From Stappia sp. 28M-7 (GTDB taxonomy: Bacteria; Pseudomonadota; Alphaproteobacteria; Rhizobiales; Stappiaceae), in assembly GCF_014252955.1 (NCBI RefSeq), contig NZ_JACMIA010000001.1, positions 682,001 through 746,000 on the forward strand: a stretch of 64,000 nucleotides of DNA, read 5' to 3'. Under the pieces are notes generated by a model. That model was not told where the DNA came from, did no database searches, and saw only the letters and a list, made by a program, of their open reading frames with translations. Position numbers and translations under genes: made by a program. Of the stretch, positions 1-9,299 are shown in pieces. How positions within the stretch are numbered: the stretch's first letter is position 1; the number at the start of each line of letters is the position of its first letter.

Positions 1-102
1 CACGACCGCGAAATTGTCCTCCATCAGCAGGCGGAACGACTCTCGCGCCGAGCTGAAGAGGCTGCGCCCTCGAATGGCGCCCTGATCGGGAACTTGCGTC
101 AT
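1..102 (-). CDS. ABC transporter permease, DppC-type (N-terminal fragment)
   Basis: Only the first 34 codons lie in the window; the gene continues beyond base 1. The visible N-terminus (MTQVPDQGAIRGRSLFSSAR..) is a short cytoplasmic lead such as precedes the first membrane helix in DppC/OppC permeases. Its ATG overlaps the stop of the upstream dppB-type gene by 4 bp (ATGA), so the two are translationally coupled. The assignment rests mainly on position: binding protein, DppB permease, then this gene is the standard order. Too little is visible to judge substrate. Confidence 0.6.
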   Translation of the reverse strand, partial: MTQVPDQGAIRGRSLFSSARESFRLLMEDNFAVV

Positions 103-1064
103 TTGTAGACAACCCTGGGATCGAGCTTGCCGTAGACGAGGTCGGCGGCGAGGTTGGCCAGCACGATCATCACGGCGAGAAGGAAGAAGGCCGCCTGGGC
201 GAGCGGATAGTCCTGGCGGGTCACGGCGAGCACGAGCTCGCGTCCCACGCCCGGCCAGGAGAAGACGATCTCGATGACCACGATGCCGGCGATGGTCTCG
301 GCCAGTGCCGGAAACAGCCAGGTGATCAGCGGCAGCATCGAGTTGCGCGCGGCATGCCAGGCGACACGCCGCTGCGGCACGCCCTTGGCGCGGACCAGCT
401 CGATATAGTCCTCCGTCCGGTTCTCCACGACGCCCGAGCGCATCAACAGCAGGTTCTCGGGCATGAAGTAGATGATGACCGCGATCAGCGGCAGCGCCAG
501 GTGATGCAGGAAGTCTAGGGTGAAGTAGCGGGCAAAGCCCGTCGTCTCGCCCGGATCGCCCATGCCGAAGCCGGGAAACCAGCCGAGCGTCGAGGAAAAC
601 ACGGTGAGCAGCGCGATGCCGATGACGAAGTTCGGCACGCCGCGGATGACGGTGGCAAGAAAGATGCCCGAGCGCTCCAGCTTGCCGCCGCGCCGGGCCC
701 AGCCGACGGCCGTGCCGATGGCCGCGCCGAGGGCGGCGCCCAGCAGCAGACCGGGAACGGCGATCCACAGCGTGTTGACGATCAGCGGCCACAGAACTTC
801 CCACACCGGCTTGCGGTAGAAGAAGGAGGAGCCGAAATCGCCCTGGAGAAGGTTGCCCAGATAGGCGAGGTACTGGTCCCACATGGTGCCGGTCAGGCCC
901 CACTGTTCCAGCAGCGCCTGGCGCGCTTCGTCGGTGAGGCCGCGCTCCAGCAGGATCGCGGTCGGGTCGGCGGGCATCACGCGGAACATGAAGAACATGA
1001 TCGTCGTGACGGCCCATACGACGAGCACGCTCTGGGCGAGACGTCGAAGGATATAGGCGCGCAT
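99..1064 (-). CDS. Peptide/opine-type ABC transporter permease (DppB family)
   Basis: Inner-membrane permease of 321 aa, the usual DppB length. The N-terminus matches the family signature (MRAYILRRLAQSVLVVWAVT.. followed by RVMPADPT), and the C-terminal half carries the EAA-type loop (residues about 225-245, ELVRAKGVPQRRV..HAARNS) that contacts the ATPase. About six hydrophobic helices are visible. It sits downstream of the binding protein (110-bp gap with a hairpin) and overlaps the next permease gene by 4 bp. No ATPase gene is visible; it should lie beyond base 1. Substrate unknown: peptides, opines or other small oligomers are all possible for this family. Confidence 0.9.
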   Translation of the reverse strand: MRAYILRRLAQSVLVVWAVTTIMFFMFRVMPADPTAILLERGLTDEARQALLEQWGLTGTMWDQYLAYLGNLLQGDFGSSFFYRKPVWEVLWPLIVNTLWIAVPGLLLGAALGAAIGTAVGWARRGGKLERSGIFLATVIRGVPNFVIGIALLTVFSSTLGWFPGFGMGDPGETTGFARYFTLDFLHHLALPLIAVIIYFMPENLLLMRSGVVENRTEDYIELVRAKGVPQRRVAWHAARNSMLPLITWLFPALAETIAGIVVIEIVFSWPGVGRELVLAVTRQDYPLAQAAFFLLAVMIVLANLAADLVYGKLDPRVVYK

Positions 1065-1142
1065 GGCTTACTCGGGCTGGCTTGTGCGGGACCGTGCCCC
1101 GCTGCGACAGGGCGCGGCGGGGTGGTCAAGTCAGTCGGGGAG

Positions 1143-1163
1143 CCGGGGCGCGGAACGCCCCGG
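1143..1163 (-). other. Intercistronic hairpin after the binding-protein gene
   Basis: An 8-bp GC stem (CCGGGGCG / CGCCCCGG) around a 5-nt loop lies just after the binding-protein stop and before the permease gene. No T-run follows in the transcribed direction. It may stabilise the 3' end of the binding-protein mRNA or attenuate readthrough, giving more binding protein than permease. Inferred from structure only. Confidence 0.45.
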
Positions 1164-1174
1164 TCCGGGATGGC

Positions 1175-2800
1175 TTACTTCTTGGGGAAGTGCAGGCGGC
1201 CCTGTCCGTCCCAGCCGTAACCCGCGTCCTCGAGGATCTTGCGGGCGGCGTCGACGTCGAAGGGAACCTGCGGCAGCTCGGAGTTGTGCCACATGCCGAG
1301 CTGGACCGGCACCGGGCCTTCGCCGGCCGGGACGGCGAAGCCGAGCCAGCCTTCGATCGCAGCCCGCTGCTTGGCGGTGGCAACGCGCAACGCCTTGCGG
1401 AACGCAGGGTCGGTGAACGGGGCCTTCTGGTTGTTCAGCCAGATGAGCATGGAGCCGTGCGAGGGGATCTCGAGGAAGTCGAGATGGTTGTTCTGCGCGG
1501 CAAGGTCGCTCATCGCGGCAACCGGCAGCACCATGCTGGCGATATCGCCGGTGCCCGAGAGCATGGCCGAGCGGATCGCATCCGCCTGGCCGAGCGCCAG
1601 ACGACGCACGCCGTCATATTCGGCAGCGTGGAAGTGCTCGGTGAAGGTCTCGAGCTCATGCGTCTCGTTGACCCGCCAGCTCTTGAACTTGAAGGGACCG
1701 GAGCCGATCACGGCGCCGTCGGCGACGACATCGCGAGCGACCTTGTCGCCTTCATAGTTCGCCCAGTGATGCTCGGGCAGGATGAACAGGTAGGTGAGGA
1801 CGGTCGTCACGAAGGACGCGTCCGGAGCCTTCAGCTTCACGTTGAAGGTGAGGTCGTCGACCTTCTCCGCGCCGGCCAGGTTGGCGATGCGCGAGGACAT
1901 TGCCGGCGGCTGCAGCTCGACCACGGTGTTGATCGTGAAGACGGCGTCATCCGCGTTCACGGCCTCGCCGTCGTGGAACTTCATGCCTTCGCGCAAGGTG
2001 ACCTTCACCGTCTGCGGATCGGTGAATTCCCATGCGGCGGCGGCCCACGGCACGGTCTCGCCCTTGGAGTTGTTCTTGGCGAACGTGTCGAAGATGAAAC
2101 GCACCCAGCCCACGGCGCCTTCTTCGGCCATCGGGTTGTAGGTGGTCACGTCCTCGTAGTGCGCCCAGTCGAGGATGCGGTCGTCGGTCTTCGGCTTGGC
2201 CGAAAGCCACGGATCGACCAGGCCCTCATGCGCGGCGACCGGCGCCGGGCTGGTGACGTTGTCCCACTTGTCGCTGTTCCACAGGATGCCGTAGACGGTG
2301 TTCGTCGCCGGCCACCAGGGCGCGACATCGTGGAAATACTTCTGCGCCTCGTGCACCAGCGCCAGGCGCTCGTCCTGGTTCACCAGTTCGCGCTGCTTCT
2401 TGACCATCTCGGTATAGGCTTCGTCGCACCACTTGGCGCCGTTGCGCCGGGCGCCGCAGGCGCCGAGGTCATGAAGCCAATAGGTCGGATCCACGCGATC
2501 CGGGTCCGCGCCGACGGTGAAGACGGCCATGTCCTCGAGGCCGCCGCCGACCATGATGTTGGAGATGAAGCTGCTGAACTGGACCGGCTGCATCTGGAAG
2601 GACAGGCCGAGCTTGGCCCATTCCTCGCTCAGGACGCGTGCGGACTGTTCGTACATCGGGCCCATGTCGGCCGCGTAATAGGCGATCTGGAGCTGGGGAA
2701 CCGGCTCTCCGAGATCCTGGGCCATGGCGGGCGCGCAAAGCGCAGCAATACCGGTCGACAGCGACAGCGTCGCGGCCAACCGCCTGATCTTGGCAGTCAT
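1175..2800 (-). CDS. Family 5 ABC substrate-binding protein, apparently circularly permuted
   Basis: Periplasmic binding protein of 541 aa with a Sec signal peptide (about residues 1-28, ending AMAQ). The ATG at 2800 is chosen because GGGAGGAAA precedes it and the signal peptide follows directly. After the signal, residues about 36-180 resemble what is normally the C-terminal third of SBP_bac_5 proteins (partner lobe, ..ADPDRVDPTYW.., WCDEAYTEMV, LVHEAQKYF..VAPWWP). Residues about 200-541 resemble the normal N-terminal and middle parts (VPWAAAAWEF, LREGMKFHDGEAVNADDAVF, ending VDAARKILEDAGYGWDGQG). The order is therefore rotated while total length stays normal. It heads an operon with DppB/DppC permeases. 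Family call is firm; ligand unknown. Confidence 0.88.
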   Translation of the reverse strand: MTAKIRRLAATLSLSTGIAALCAPAMAQDLGEPVPQLQIAYYAADMGPMYEQSARVLSEEWAKLGLSFQMQPVQFSSFISNIMVGGGLEDMAVFTVGADPDRVDPTYWLHDLGACGARRNGAKWCDEAYTEMVKKQRELVNQDERLALVHEAQKYFHDVAPWWPATNTVYGILWNSDKWDNVTSPAPVAAHEGLVDPWLSAKPKTDDRILDWAHYEDVTTYNPMAEEGAVGWVRFIFDTFAKNNSKGETVPWAAAAWEFTDPQTVKVTLREGMKFHDGEAVNADDAVFTINTVVELQPPAMSSRIANLAGAEKVDDLTFNVKLKAPDASFVTTVLTYLFILPEHHWANYEGDKVARDVVADGAVIGSGPFKFKSWRVNETHELETFTEHFHAAEYDGVRRLALGQADAIRSAMLSGTGDIASMVLPVAAMSDLAAQNNHLDFLEIPSHGSMLIWLNNQKAPFTDPAFRKALRVATAKQRAAIEGWLGFAVPAGEGPVPVQLGMWHNSELPQVPFDVDAARKILEDAGYGWDGQGRLHFPKK

Positions 2801-2901
2801 AGCGTTGTTTCCTCCCACGCACCTTGCCTTGTTTCCTCCTCGAGACCGGAACGGTGCGGCTTTGCCGCGCGTTTCGGATCCCTCGTTTCGGTAGGTGCTG
2901 A

Positions 2902-2978
2902 TCAAAAGTGTATACGAAAATGCCGACTGTCAATGATTTCGATCTTGATTTCCTGCCATCAATGTCAAAAGTGAATGC
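2902..2978. promoter_or_regulatory. Direct repeat in divergent promoter region
   Basis: The 259-bp gap between the binding-protein gene (minus) and the fumarylacetoacetase gene (plus) is AT-richer than its surroundings. It holds two near copies of a 14-mer, TCAAAAGTGTATAC (2902-2915) and TCAAAAGTGAATGC (2965-2978), 63 bp apart, about six helical turns. The first includes the palindrome GTATAC, a common centre of GntR-type operators. They are candidate operators for both flanking transcription units; no footprint evidence. Confidence 0.4.
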
Positions 2979-3059
2979 AATACAACGTTGCCAGCTGGCG
3001 CAAGCCGGAGGACGGACAAGGGGCAAACACCCTTTGGGCAGCGTCTTTGGGAGGAAAAA

Positions 3060-4336
<1,277 letters not shown>

Positions 4337-4340
<4 letters not shown>

Positions 4341-5188
4341 AACTGTGTCGTTTTGGAGAAAACCGCCTGGGCGTGGTGCGTGGAGAGGGCGTTCACGACG
4401 TCTCCGCCGTGCTGGAGGACCTGCCGTCCCACACCTATCCGCTGCCCGATCATGACCCGCTGATCGCCGCGCTGGACGGGCTGCGCCCGAAGATGGAGGC
4501 GCTTGCCGACGAGACGCCGGCCGTGCCGCTCGCCAGTGTGCGCCTGCTGCCGCCGGTTGCCTCGCCGCGCAAGATCATCGGCGCGCCGGTGAACTACCGC
4601 CTGCATCTCGACGAAGCGCTGGAAGACCCGAACATCCATCACGGCACCAACATCATGCCGATCGACAAGGCGGGCCTCTTCCTCAAGGCGACGAGCTCGC
4701 TGATTGGGGCGAGCGAGCCGGTGACGATCCGGTTTCCGGAGGTCCGCAACGACCACGAGGTCGAACTGGTCGCGGTAATCGGCCGCAAGGCCGACCGGGT
4801 GTCGCGGGAGACCGCGCTGGACCATGTCGCCGGCTATGCGATCGGGCTCGACATGACCGTGCGCGGCACGCAGGAGCGCAGCATGCGCAAGTCCTGCGAC
4901 AGCTACTCGGTGCTCGGCCCCTGGATGGTGACGGCGGACGAGATCCCCGACCCGTCCGATCTGGAGCTGGAACTGGCCGTGAACGGTGTGACGCGGCAGA
5001 AGGCCCGCACCGCCGATCTCATCCGCGACCTGGCAACGCTGATCGAGCGCGCCTCGTCCTTCTACACCCTGATGCCGGGCGACCTGCTGTTCACCGGCAC
5101 GCCCGAGGGCGTCAGCGAGGTGAAGGCCGGCGACGAGATGCGCGCCAAGATCAGCAGCATCGGAACCATGACGGTCGCGGTCCGCTGA
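4337..5188 (+). CDS. FAH-family hydrolase (single-domain)
   Basis: A 283-aa fumarylacetoacetate-hydrolase-fold enzyme, probably acting on an acylpyruvate or beta-diketo acid. Features seen: MKLCRFGENRLGVVRG N-terminal domain, then PRKIIGAPVNYRLH, the acidic metal-binding block NDHEVELVAVIGRKADRV (about residues 136-153), GYAIGLDMTVRG and the C-terminal MPGDLLFTGTPEGV. These are the conserved FAH metal and substrate loops. Translation is coupled to the fumarylacetoacetase gene by ATGA. It differs clearly from both neighbours in sequence, so it is not a recent duplicate. Exact substrate not determinable. Confidence 0.85.
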
Positions 5189-5214
5189 CCGCGACGAGGA
5201 GGGAAGGAAAGACC

Positions 5215-5910
5215 ATGGATTACATCTTTGAGCCGACACCGGTCAGCAGCCTGCCGGTCGCCGGTGAGACTGGGCGGTTTCCGGTACGCCGGATCTTCTG
5301 TGTCGGCCGCAACTACGCCGACCACATTCGCGAGATGGGCTTTCAGCCGGAGCGCGAGCCGCCGTTTTTCTTTACCAAGCCGGCCGACGCGCTGGTGCAG
5401 GACGGCGAGACGGTCGCTTATCCGCCGCTGACCGAGAACTTCCACCACGAGGCCGAACTGGTGATCGCCGTCGGCAAGGAAGGCGCGGACATTCCGGTCG
5501 AAAAGGCGCTGGAGCATGTCTACGGCTATGCGACCGGCAACGACCTGACGCGCCGCGACATCCAGATCGCGCTGCGCGACCGCGGCCGCCCGTGGGACTG
5601 GAGCAAGGCGTTCGATCGTTCCGCCGTCTGCGGCGAGATCACTCCGATGCCGGGCAAGGCGCTGCCGGACGAGACCCGCGTGCTGCTCACGGTCAACGGC
5701 GAGACCCGCCAGGATGCAACGCTCGACCTGCTGATCTGGTCGGTGCCGGAGATCATCGCCGCACTGTCTTCGTCCGTGACCATCCGCCCCGGCGATCTCG
5801 TCTACACCGGCACGCCGGCCGGCGTCGGCGCGATGGTGCCGGGCGATGTCTGCCGTGTCGAGATTTCCGGCCTTGCGCCGGTGACGACGACAATCGGACC
5901 GCGCGGCTGA
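5215..5910 (+). CDS. Fumarylpyruvate hydrolase-like FAH-family enzyme
   Basis: A 231-aa short FAH-family enzyme. It resembles fumarylpyruvate hydrolases of the gentisate pathway (NagK type): CVGRNYADHIREMG, PFFFTKPADALV, the metal ligands in FHHEAELVIAVGKEG, then YATGNDLTRRDIQ, a GRPWDWSKAFDRSA block and PGDLVYTGTPAGVG at the C-terminus. The likely reaction is cleavage of fumarylpyruvate to fumarate and pyruvate. GAGGAGGGAAGG lies 12 nt before the ATG. It is third in a run of three FAH-type genes and is followed by a hairpin terminator. No gentisate dioxygenase is in the window, so the pathway is unproven. Confidence 0.8.
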   Translation: MDYIFEPTPVSSLPVAGETGRFPVRRIFCVGRNYADHIREMGFQPEREPPFFFTKPADALVQDGETVAYPPLTENFHHEAELVIAVGKEGADIPVEKALEHVYGYATGNDLTRRDIQIALRDRGRPWDWSKAFDRSAVCGEITPMPGKALPDETRVLLTVNGETRQDATLDLLIWSVPEIIAALSSSVTIRPGDLVYTGTPAGVGAMVPGDVCRVEISGLAPVTTTIGPRG

Positions 5911-5937
5911 ACGCAGCCACAGTCTACCCCAACGCAT

Positions 5938-5970
5938 TGCGGCCTGCTCCGGCAACCGGGGCAGGCCGCA
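5938..5970 (+). terminator. Hairpin terminator between convergent genes
   Basis: A 15-bp stem (TGCGGCCTGCTCCGG / CCGGGGCAGGCCGCA, one G-U pair) with a CAA loop, followed by GTCGTTTC. It lies between the last FAH gene (plus) and the FAD dehydrogenase gene (minus) and probably ends the FAH transcript. The T-run is weak. Confidence 0.65.
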
Positions 5971-5996
5971 GTCGTTTCAGGGGTTTGTCGATGAGC

Positions 5997-7697
5997 TCAA
6001 GGCTCCAGCCCTGCCGCCGTGTGGCCGACGATATAGCCGAAGGTGAGGGCGGGGCCGAGCGTGATGCCGGCGCCCGGATAGCTGCCGGCCATGATCGAGT
6101 TCATGTCATTGCCGCAGGTATAGAGGCCGGGGATCGGCGTGCCGTCGGTGGCGAGGACCTCGCCGCGCCCGTTGGCCGAGAGGCCGATGCTGGTGCCGAT
6201 GTCGCCTGGGAAGATCTCGATGGCATAGAGCGGCGCCTGGTCGAGCGGCCGCAGGCAGGGATTGGGAGCGTTTTCCGCATCGCCCAGATACGTCTGGTAG
6301 GCGGTCGATCCCTTGCCGAACGCACGGTCGGTGCCTTCCGCCGCATCCGTGTTGAAGCCGGCGATGGTCTGCGCCAGCGCAGCTTCCGGCACGTTCATGG
6401 CGCGGGCAAGTTCCGCCGCAGTGCGGCCGCGCTTCAGGTAGCCCGAGCGCAGGTGCTGGCCGAAGGGCGCGGGGAACGGGCGCACCGCACCCATGCCGTA
6501 GCGCCGCAGCGCCTGATGATCGCAGACCAGCCAGGCCGAGGTATTGCCGCTCGACAGCATCGCCTGGACGAAGTCGTGATAGGACGTCGCCTCGTTGGCG
6601 AACCGCTTGCCGTCGGGCCCCACCGCGATGACACCGGGCTTTGCCCGGTCGAGAAAGAGGTGAGGGAAGGGGCGGGGGCCGCCCTTGCCCGGCAGCAGCG
6701 AGACCGGCGTCCAGAACGCGGCGTTGCTGTTGCCTTCGGTGATCGCTGCGCCGACCTTCGTTGCGAGGTCCAGCGTGTCGCCGGTGCTATCGGCCGGCGA
6801 CATGGAATAGTGCGGGGCGCCGGCTGCGACATGCGGCATCACCTGCTTGCGCCGGGCCGCGTTCTGCGGAAACCCGCCCGCCGCCAGCACCACGCCGCGC
6901 CGCGCGGTGAGCGTGCGTGTCGCGCCGTCATGGATGACGTCCACGCCGTCGACCCGGCCGTCGGTGCGGCGGATGCCGGCAAGCGGCGTTTCCAGGAAGA
7001 TCGGGATGTCGAGCGCCAGCACGCTTTCGGCCAGCCGGCCGGCGACGGCCTGCCCGAGCACCAGGCGGGTGCCGCGCGGATGGGTCAGCCGGTCGCGAAT
7101 ATGCCGGGCCATCAGCCGCGCCGCATGCATCGCGGAAGGCAGCGAGCGCGTCATCTTCATGAAATGGCCGATGTCGAAGCGGTTCAGCAGCAGCCCGCCG
7201 AAGATGGTGAAATCGGCGATTGGCGGGCGCAGCTTCGCGAACCAGCGGCCGAGCCGGCGGCCGTCATAGTCCTTGGCGTCCAGCACGCGGCCGCCGAGCG
7301 CGGCGCCCGGCGTGTCCGGATGATAGTCGGGCGAGTAGGCCCGGTAGTCGAACTGAAGCGCGGTGTGCTTCTCGAAGAAGTCGACCATGCGCGGGCCGTT
7401 GTCGAGAAAGGCGTGTACGACATCGGCGTTGAGCCGGTTGCCGGTCTCGGCCTCGATGTAGCGGAAGGCCTCCTGCCTGTCGTCGCTCATGCCGCCGGCG
7501 CGCATCTTCGGATTGTCGGGGATCCAGATCGCCCCGCCGGAAACCGCCGTCGAGCCGCCGAAATGGGCCGATTTCTCGATGATCGCAACCTCGAGCCCGG
7601 CAAGCCGTGCGGCGATGGCGGCCGCCATGCCGGCTGCCCCCGAGCCGACGACGATCAGGTCGTACGCATCCTTCAGGACCGGATCGTTCCGTGTCAT
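5997..7697 (-). CDS. FAD-dependent dehydrogenase (3-ketosteroid delta-1-dehydrogenase / fumarate-reductase flavoprotein-like)
   Basis: A 566-aa flavoprotein. The N-terminus has a Rossmann dinucleotide fold (YDLIVVGSGAAGMAAAIAAR, residues about 11-30), then an acidic strand end (IIEKS) and GGSTAVSGGAIWIP, typical of the FAD-binding half of KstD and fumarate-reductase flavoproteins. The C-terminus has the second FAD motif (GLYTCGNDMNSIMAGSYPGAG). No signal peptide is seen, so it is probably cytoplasmic. Its start overlaps the upstream SDR stop by 4 bp. It probably introduces a double bond or oxidises a cyclic substrate together with the SDRs; the steroid name reflects family only. Confidence 0.82.
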   Translation of the reverse strand: MTRNDPVLKDAYDLIVVGSGAAGMAAAIAARLAGLEVAIIEKSAHFGGSTAVSGGAIWIPDNPKMRAGGMSDDRQEAFRYIEAETGNRLNADVVHAFLDNGPRMVDFFEKHTALQFDYRAYSPDYHPDTPGAALGGRVLDAKDYDGRRLGRWFAKLRPPIADFTIFGGLLLNRFDIGHFMKMTRSLPSAMHAARLMARHIRDRLTHPRGTRLVLGQAVAGRLAESVLALDIPIFLETPLAGIRRTDGRVDGVDVIHDGATRTLTARRGVVLAAGGFPQNAARRKQVMPHVAAGAPHYSMSPADSTGDTLDLATKVGAAITEGNSNAAFWTPVSLLPGKGGPRPFPHLFLDRAKPGVIAVGPDGKRFANEATSYHDFVQAMLSSGNTSAWLVCDHQALRRYGMGAVRPFPAPFGQHLRSGYLKRGRTAAELARAMNVPEAALAQTIAGFNTDAAEGTDRAFGKGSTAYQTYLGDAENAPNPCLRPLDQAPLYAIEIFPGDIGTSIGLSANGRGEVLATDGTPIPGLYTCGNDMNSIMAGSYPGAGITLGPALTFGYIVGHTAAGLEP

Positions 7698-8455
7698 GCG
7701 ACATCTCCCGGGCGGGGGTAGCGGCCGACGGCCCAGCCGCCGTCGACGCGAAGCGTCGCGCCGGTGATGAAGGCGGCCTCGTCGCTGGCGAGGAAGGCGA
7801 CGGCGTCTGCCACCTCGCCCGGCGTTCCGACCCGGCGCAGCGGCGCCTGCTCGATGAAGACATGCTTGCGCCAGGTCTCCGTGCGGATCCGCTCGGCGGT
7901 CAGCGGCGTTTCGATGAGGCCGGGAGCGACCGCGTTGACGCGGATGTTCTCAGGCCCGAAGTCGGTCGCCATCTGGCGGGTCATGCCGTCGACGGCGGCC
8001 TTGCTGGTGCTGTAGCCGGCGCTGCCGGTCGCTCCGACGATGGCGTAGATCGAGGCGATGTTGACGATGGCACCGCCGCCGGTGCGGCGCATCTCGCCGA
8101 CTGCGAACTTGCTGAGCATGAAAACCGGCAGCACGTTGATCTCGAAATAGCGCCGCACATCCTCGGCGCTGGTCTCGTCGGCGCGGCCGCCCCCGCCCAC
8201 TCCGGCATTGTTGACCAGAATGGCGAGCGGGCGCCCGGCAAGGGCATTGGAAAGAGTGTCGGGCAGCGCCGGGTCGGTGACGTCAGCCGTCACCGTCTCG
8301 ATGCCTTCCGGCAGTCGGGACAGCCCGTCCGCGTCGCGGTCGACGGCGATGACGGTCGCTCCTTGCGCGGCAAGGCGTTCGGCGATGGCGAAGCCGATGC
8401 CGGAGGCTGCGCCCGTGACGATGGCCAGACGGCCAGAGAAACGATTGGTGTCCAT
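7694..8455 (-). CDS. Short-chain dehydrogenase/reductase
   Basis: Classical SDR of 253 aa. Visible are the cofactor motif TGAASGIGFAIAERL (about residues 14-28), the NNAG motif (LVNNAGVGGG), the catalytic Ser (NIASIYAIVG region) and YSTSKAAVDG giving Tyr-x3-Lys. The C-terminal tail GATLRVDGGWAVG is typical. An Asp after the second strand (AVDRDAD) favours NAD(H). It is coupled by a 4-bp overlap to the FAD dehydrogenase gene, suggesting sequential oxidation of the same substrate. Substrate unknown. Confidence 0.88.
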   Translation of the reverse strand: MDTNRFSGRLAIVTGAASGIGFAIAERLAAQGATVIAVDRDADGLSRLPEGIETVTADVTDPALPDTLSNALAGRPLAILVNNAGVGGGGRADETSAEDVRRYFEINVLPVFMLSKFAVGEMRRTGGGAIVNIASIYAIVGATGSAGYSTSKAAVDGMTRQMATDFGPENIRVNAVAPGLIETPLTAERIRTETWRKHVFIEQAPLRRVGTPGEVADAVAFLASDEAAFITGATLRVDGGWAVGRYPRPGDVA

Positions 8456-8481
8456 GATCCCGTCCTCGGGTCGGGGGATGG

Positions 8482-9216
8482 TCAGAAGCTGGTGGTGCCG
8501 CCGAGCGAGCGGCCACCGTCGACAAGCAGCACCTGACCCGTGATGAAGCCGGCTTGCGGCGAGCCGAGAAAGGCGACGGCATGGGCGATATCGTCCGGCG
8601 CGCCGAGCTGGCCCATGGGCTGCTGCGCCCGCAGGCCGTCCAGATCGGTATCCGAGCGCGCCTTCAGCATGTCGGTCTCGATGACGCCGGGGGCGACCGC
8701 GTTGACGCGGATCTTGCGTTCGGAAAGGTCGAGCGCCATGGCGCGGGTCAGGCCTGCGACGGCCGCCTTGGAGGCGACGTAATGGGCGTAGTGGCGCGCG
8801 CCCAGCATCGCCCGCGAGGCGATGTTGACGATGGCGCCGCCCGGCTGCATGCGCGCGGCGATCTTCTGCGACAGGTCGAACAGGGCGACGAGGTTGACCT
8901 CGTACATCCGCCGGAAATCATCGGGCGCCAGCTCGAAGAAGCCCTTCACGTTGAAGATGCCAGCATTGTTGACGAGCAGGCGCACGTCGCCGGCCTCCTC
9001 GGCGAGGCGGGCGACGGCAGCCGCATCCGTGACGTCCAGTGCATGGGCGCGGGCGCTGCCGCCGCTTGCGCGGATGGCGGAGGCGACGGCTTCCGCGTTG
9101 TCCGCGGCAAGATCGGCGACGATGACCTGATGGCCGTTCTCGGCAAGGACACGGGAAATGGCCGCGCCAATTCCCGCGCCGCCGCCGGTCACGATGGCGA
9201 TGGGGTTCTGTGTCAT
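8482..9216 (-). CDS. Short-chain dehydrogenase/reductase
   Basis: Classical SDR of about 244 aa starting at MTQNPIAIVTGGGAGIG; an upstream in-frame start at 9285 would add a poorly conserved 23-residue tail. Motifs: TGGGAGIG cofactor loop, VNNAG, NIASRAMLG (Ser), YVASKAAVAG (Tyr-x3-Lys), and the family end GQVLLVDGGRSLGG. Asp at the end of strand two (VADLAAD) suggests NAD. It is one of three SDRs in this minus-strand operon, between the TRAP binding protein gene and another SDR. Substrate unknown. Confidence 0.87.
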   Translation of the reverse strand: MTQNPIAIVTGGGAGIGAAISRVLAENGHQVIVADLAADNAEAVASAIRASGGSARAHALDVTDAAAVARLAEEAGDVRLLVNNAGIFNVKGFFELAPDDFRRMYEVNLVALFDLSQKIAARMQPGGAIVNIASRAMLGARHYAHYVASKAAVAGLTRAMALDLSERKIRVNAVAPGVIETDMLKARSDTDLDGLRAQQPMGQLGAPDDIAHAVAFLGSPQAGFITGQVLLVDGGRSLGGTTSF

Positions 9217-9299
9217 TGGCAATGATCCGTCAGGTCGAAAGGGGAGGCAAAAGAGCGGCGGGCACCGTGGGGAGAGGTCCGGCACCCGCCGCAGGAGCG

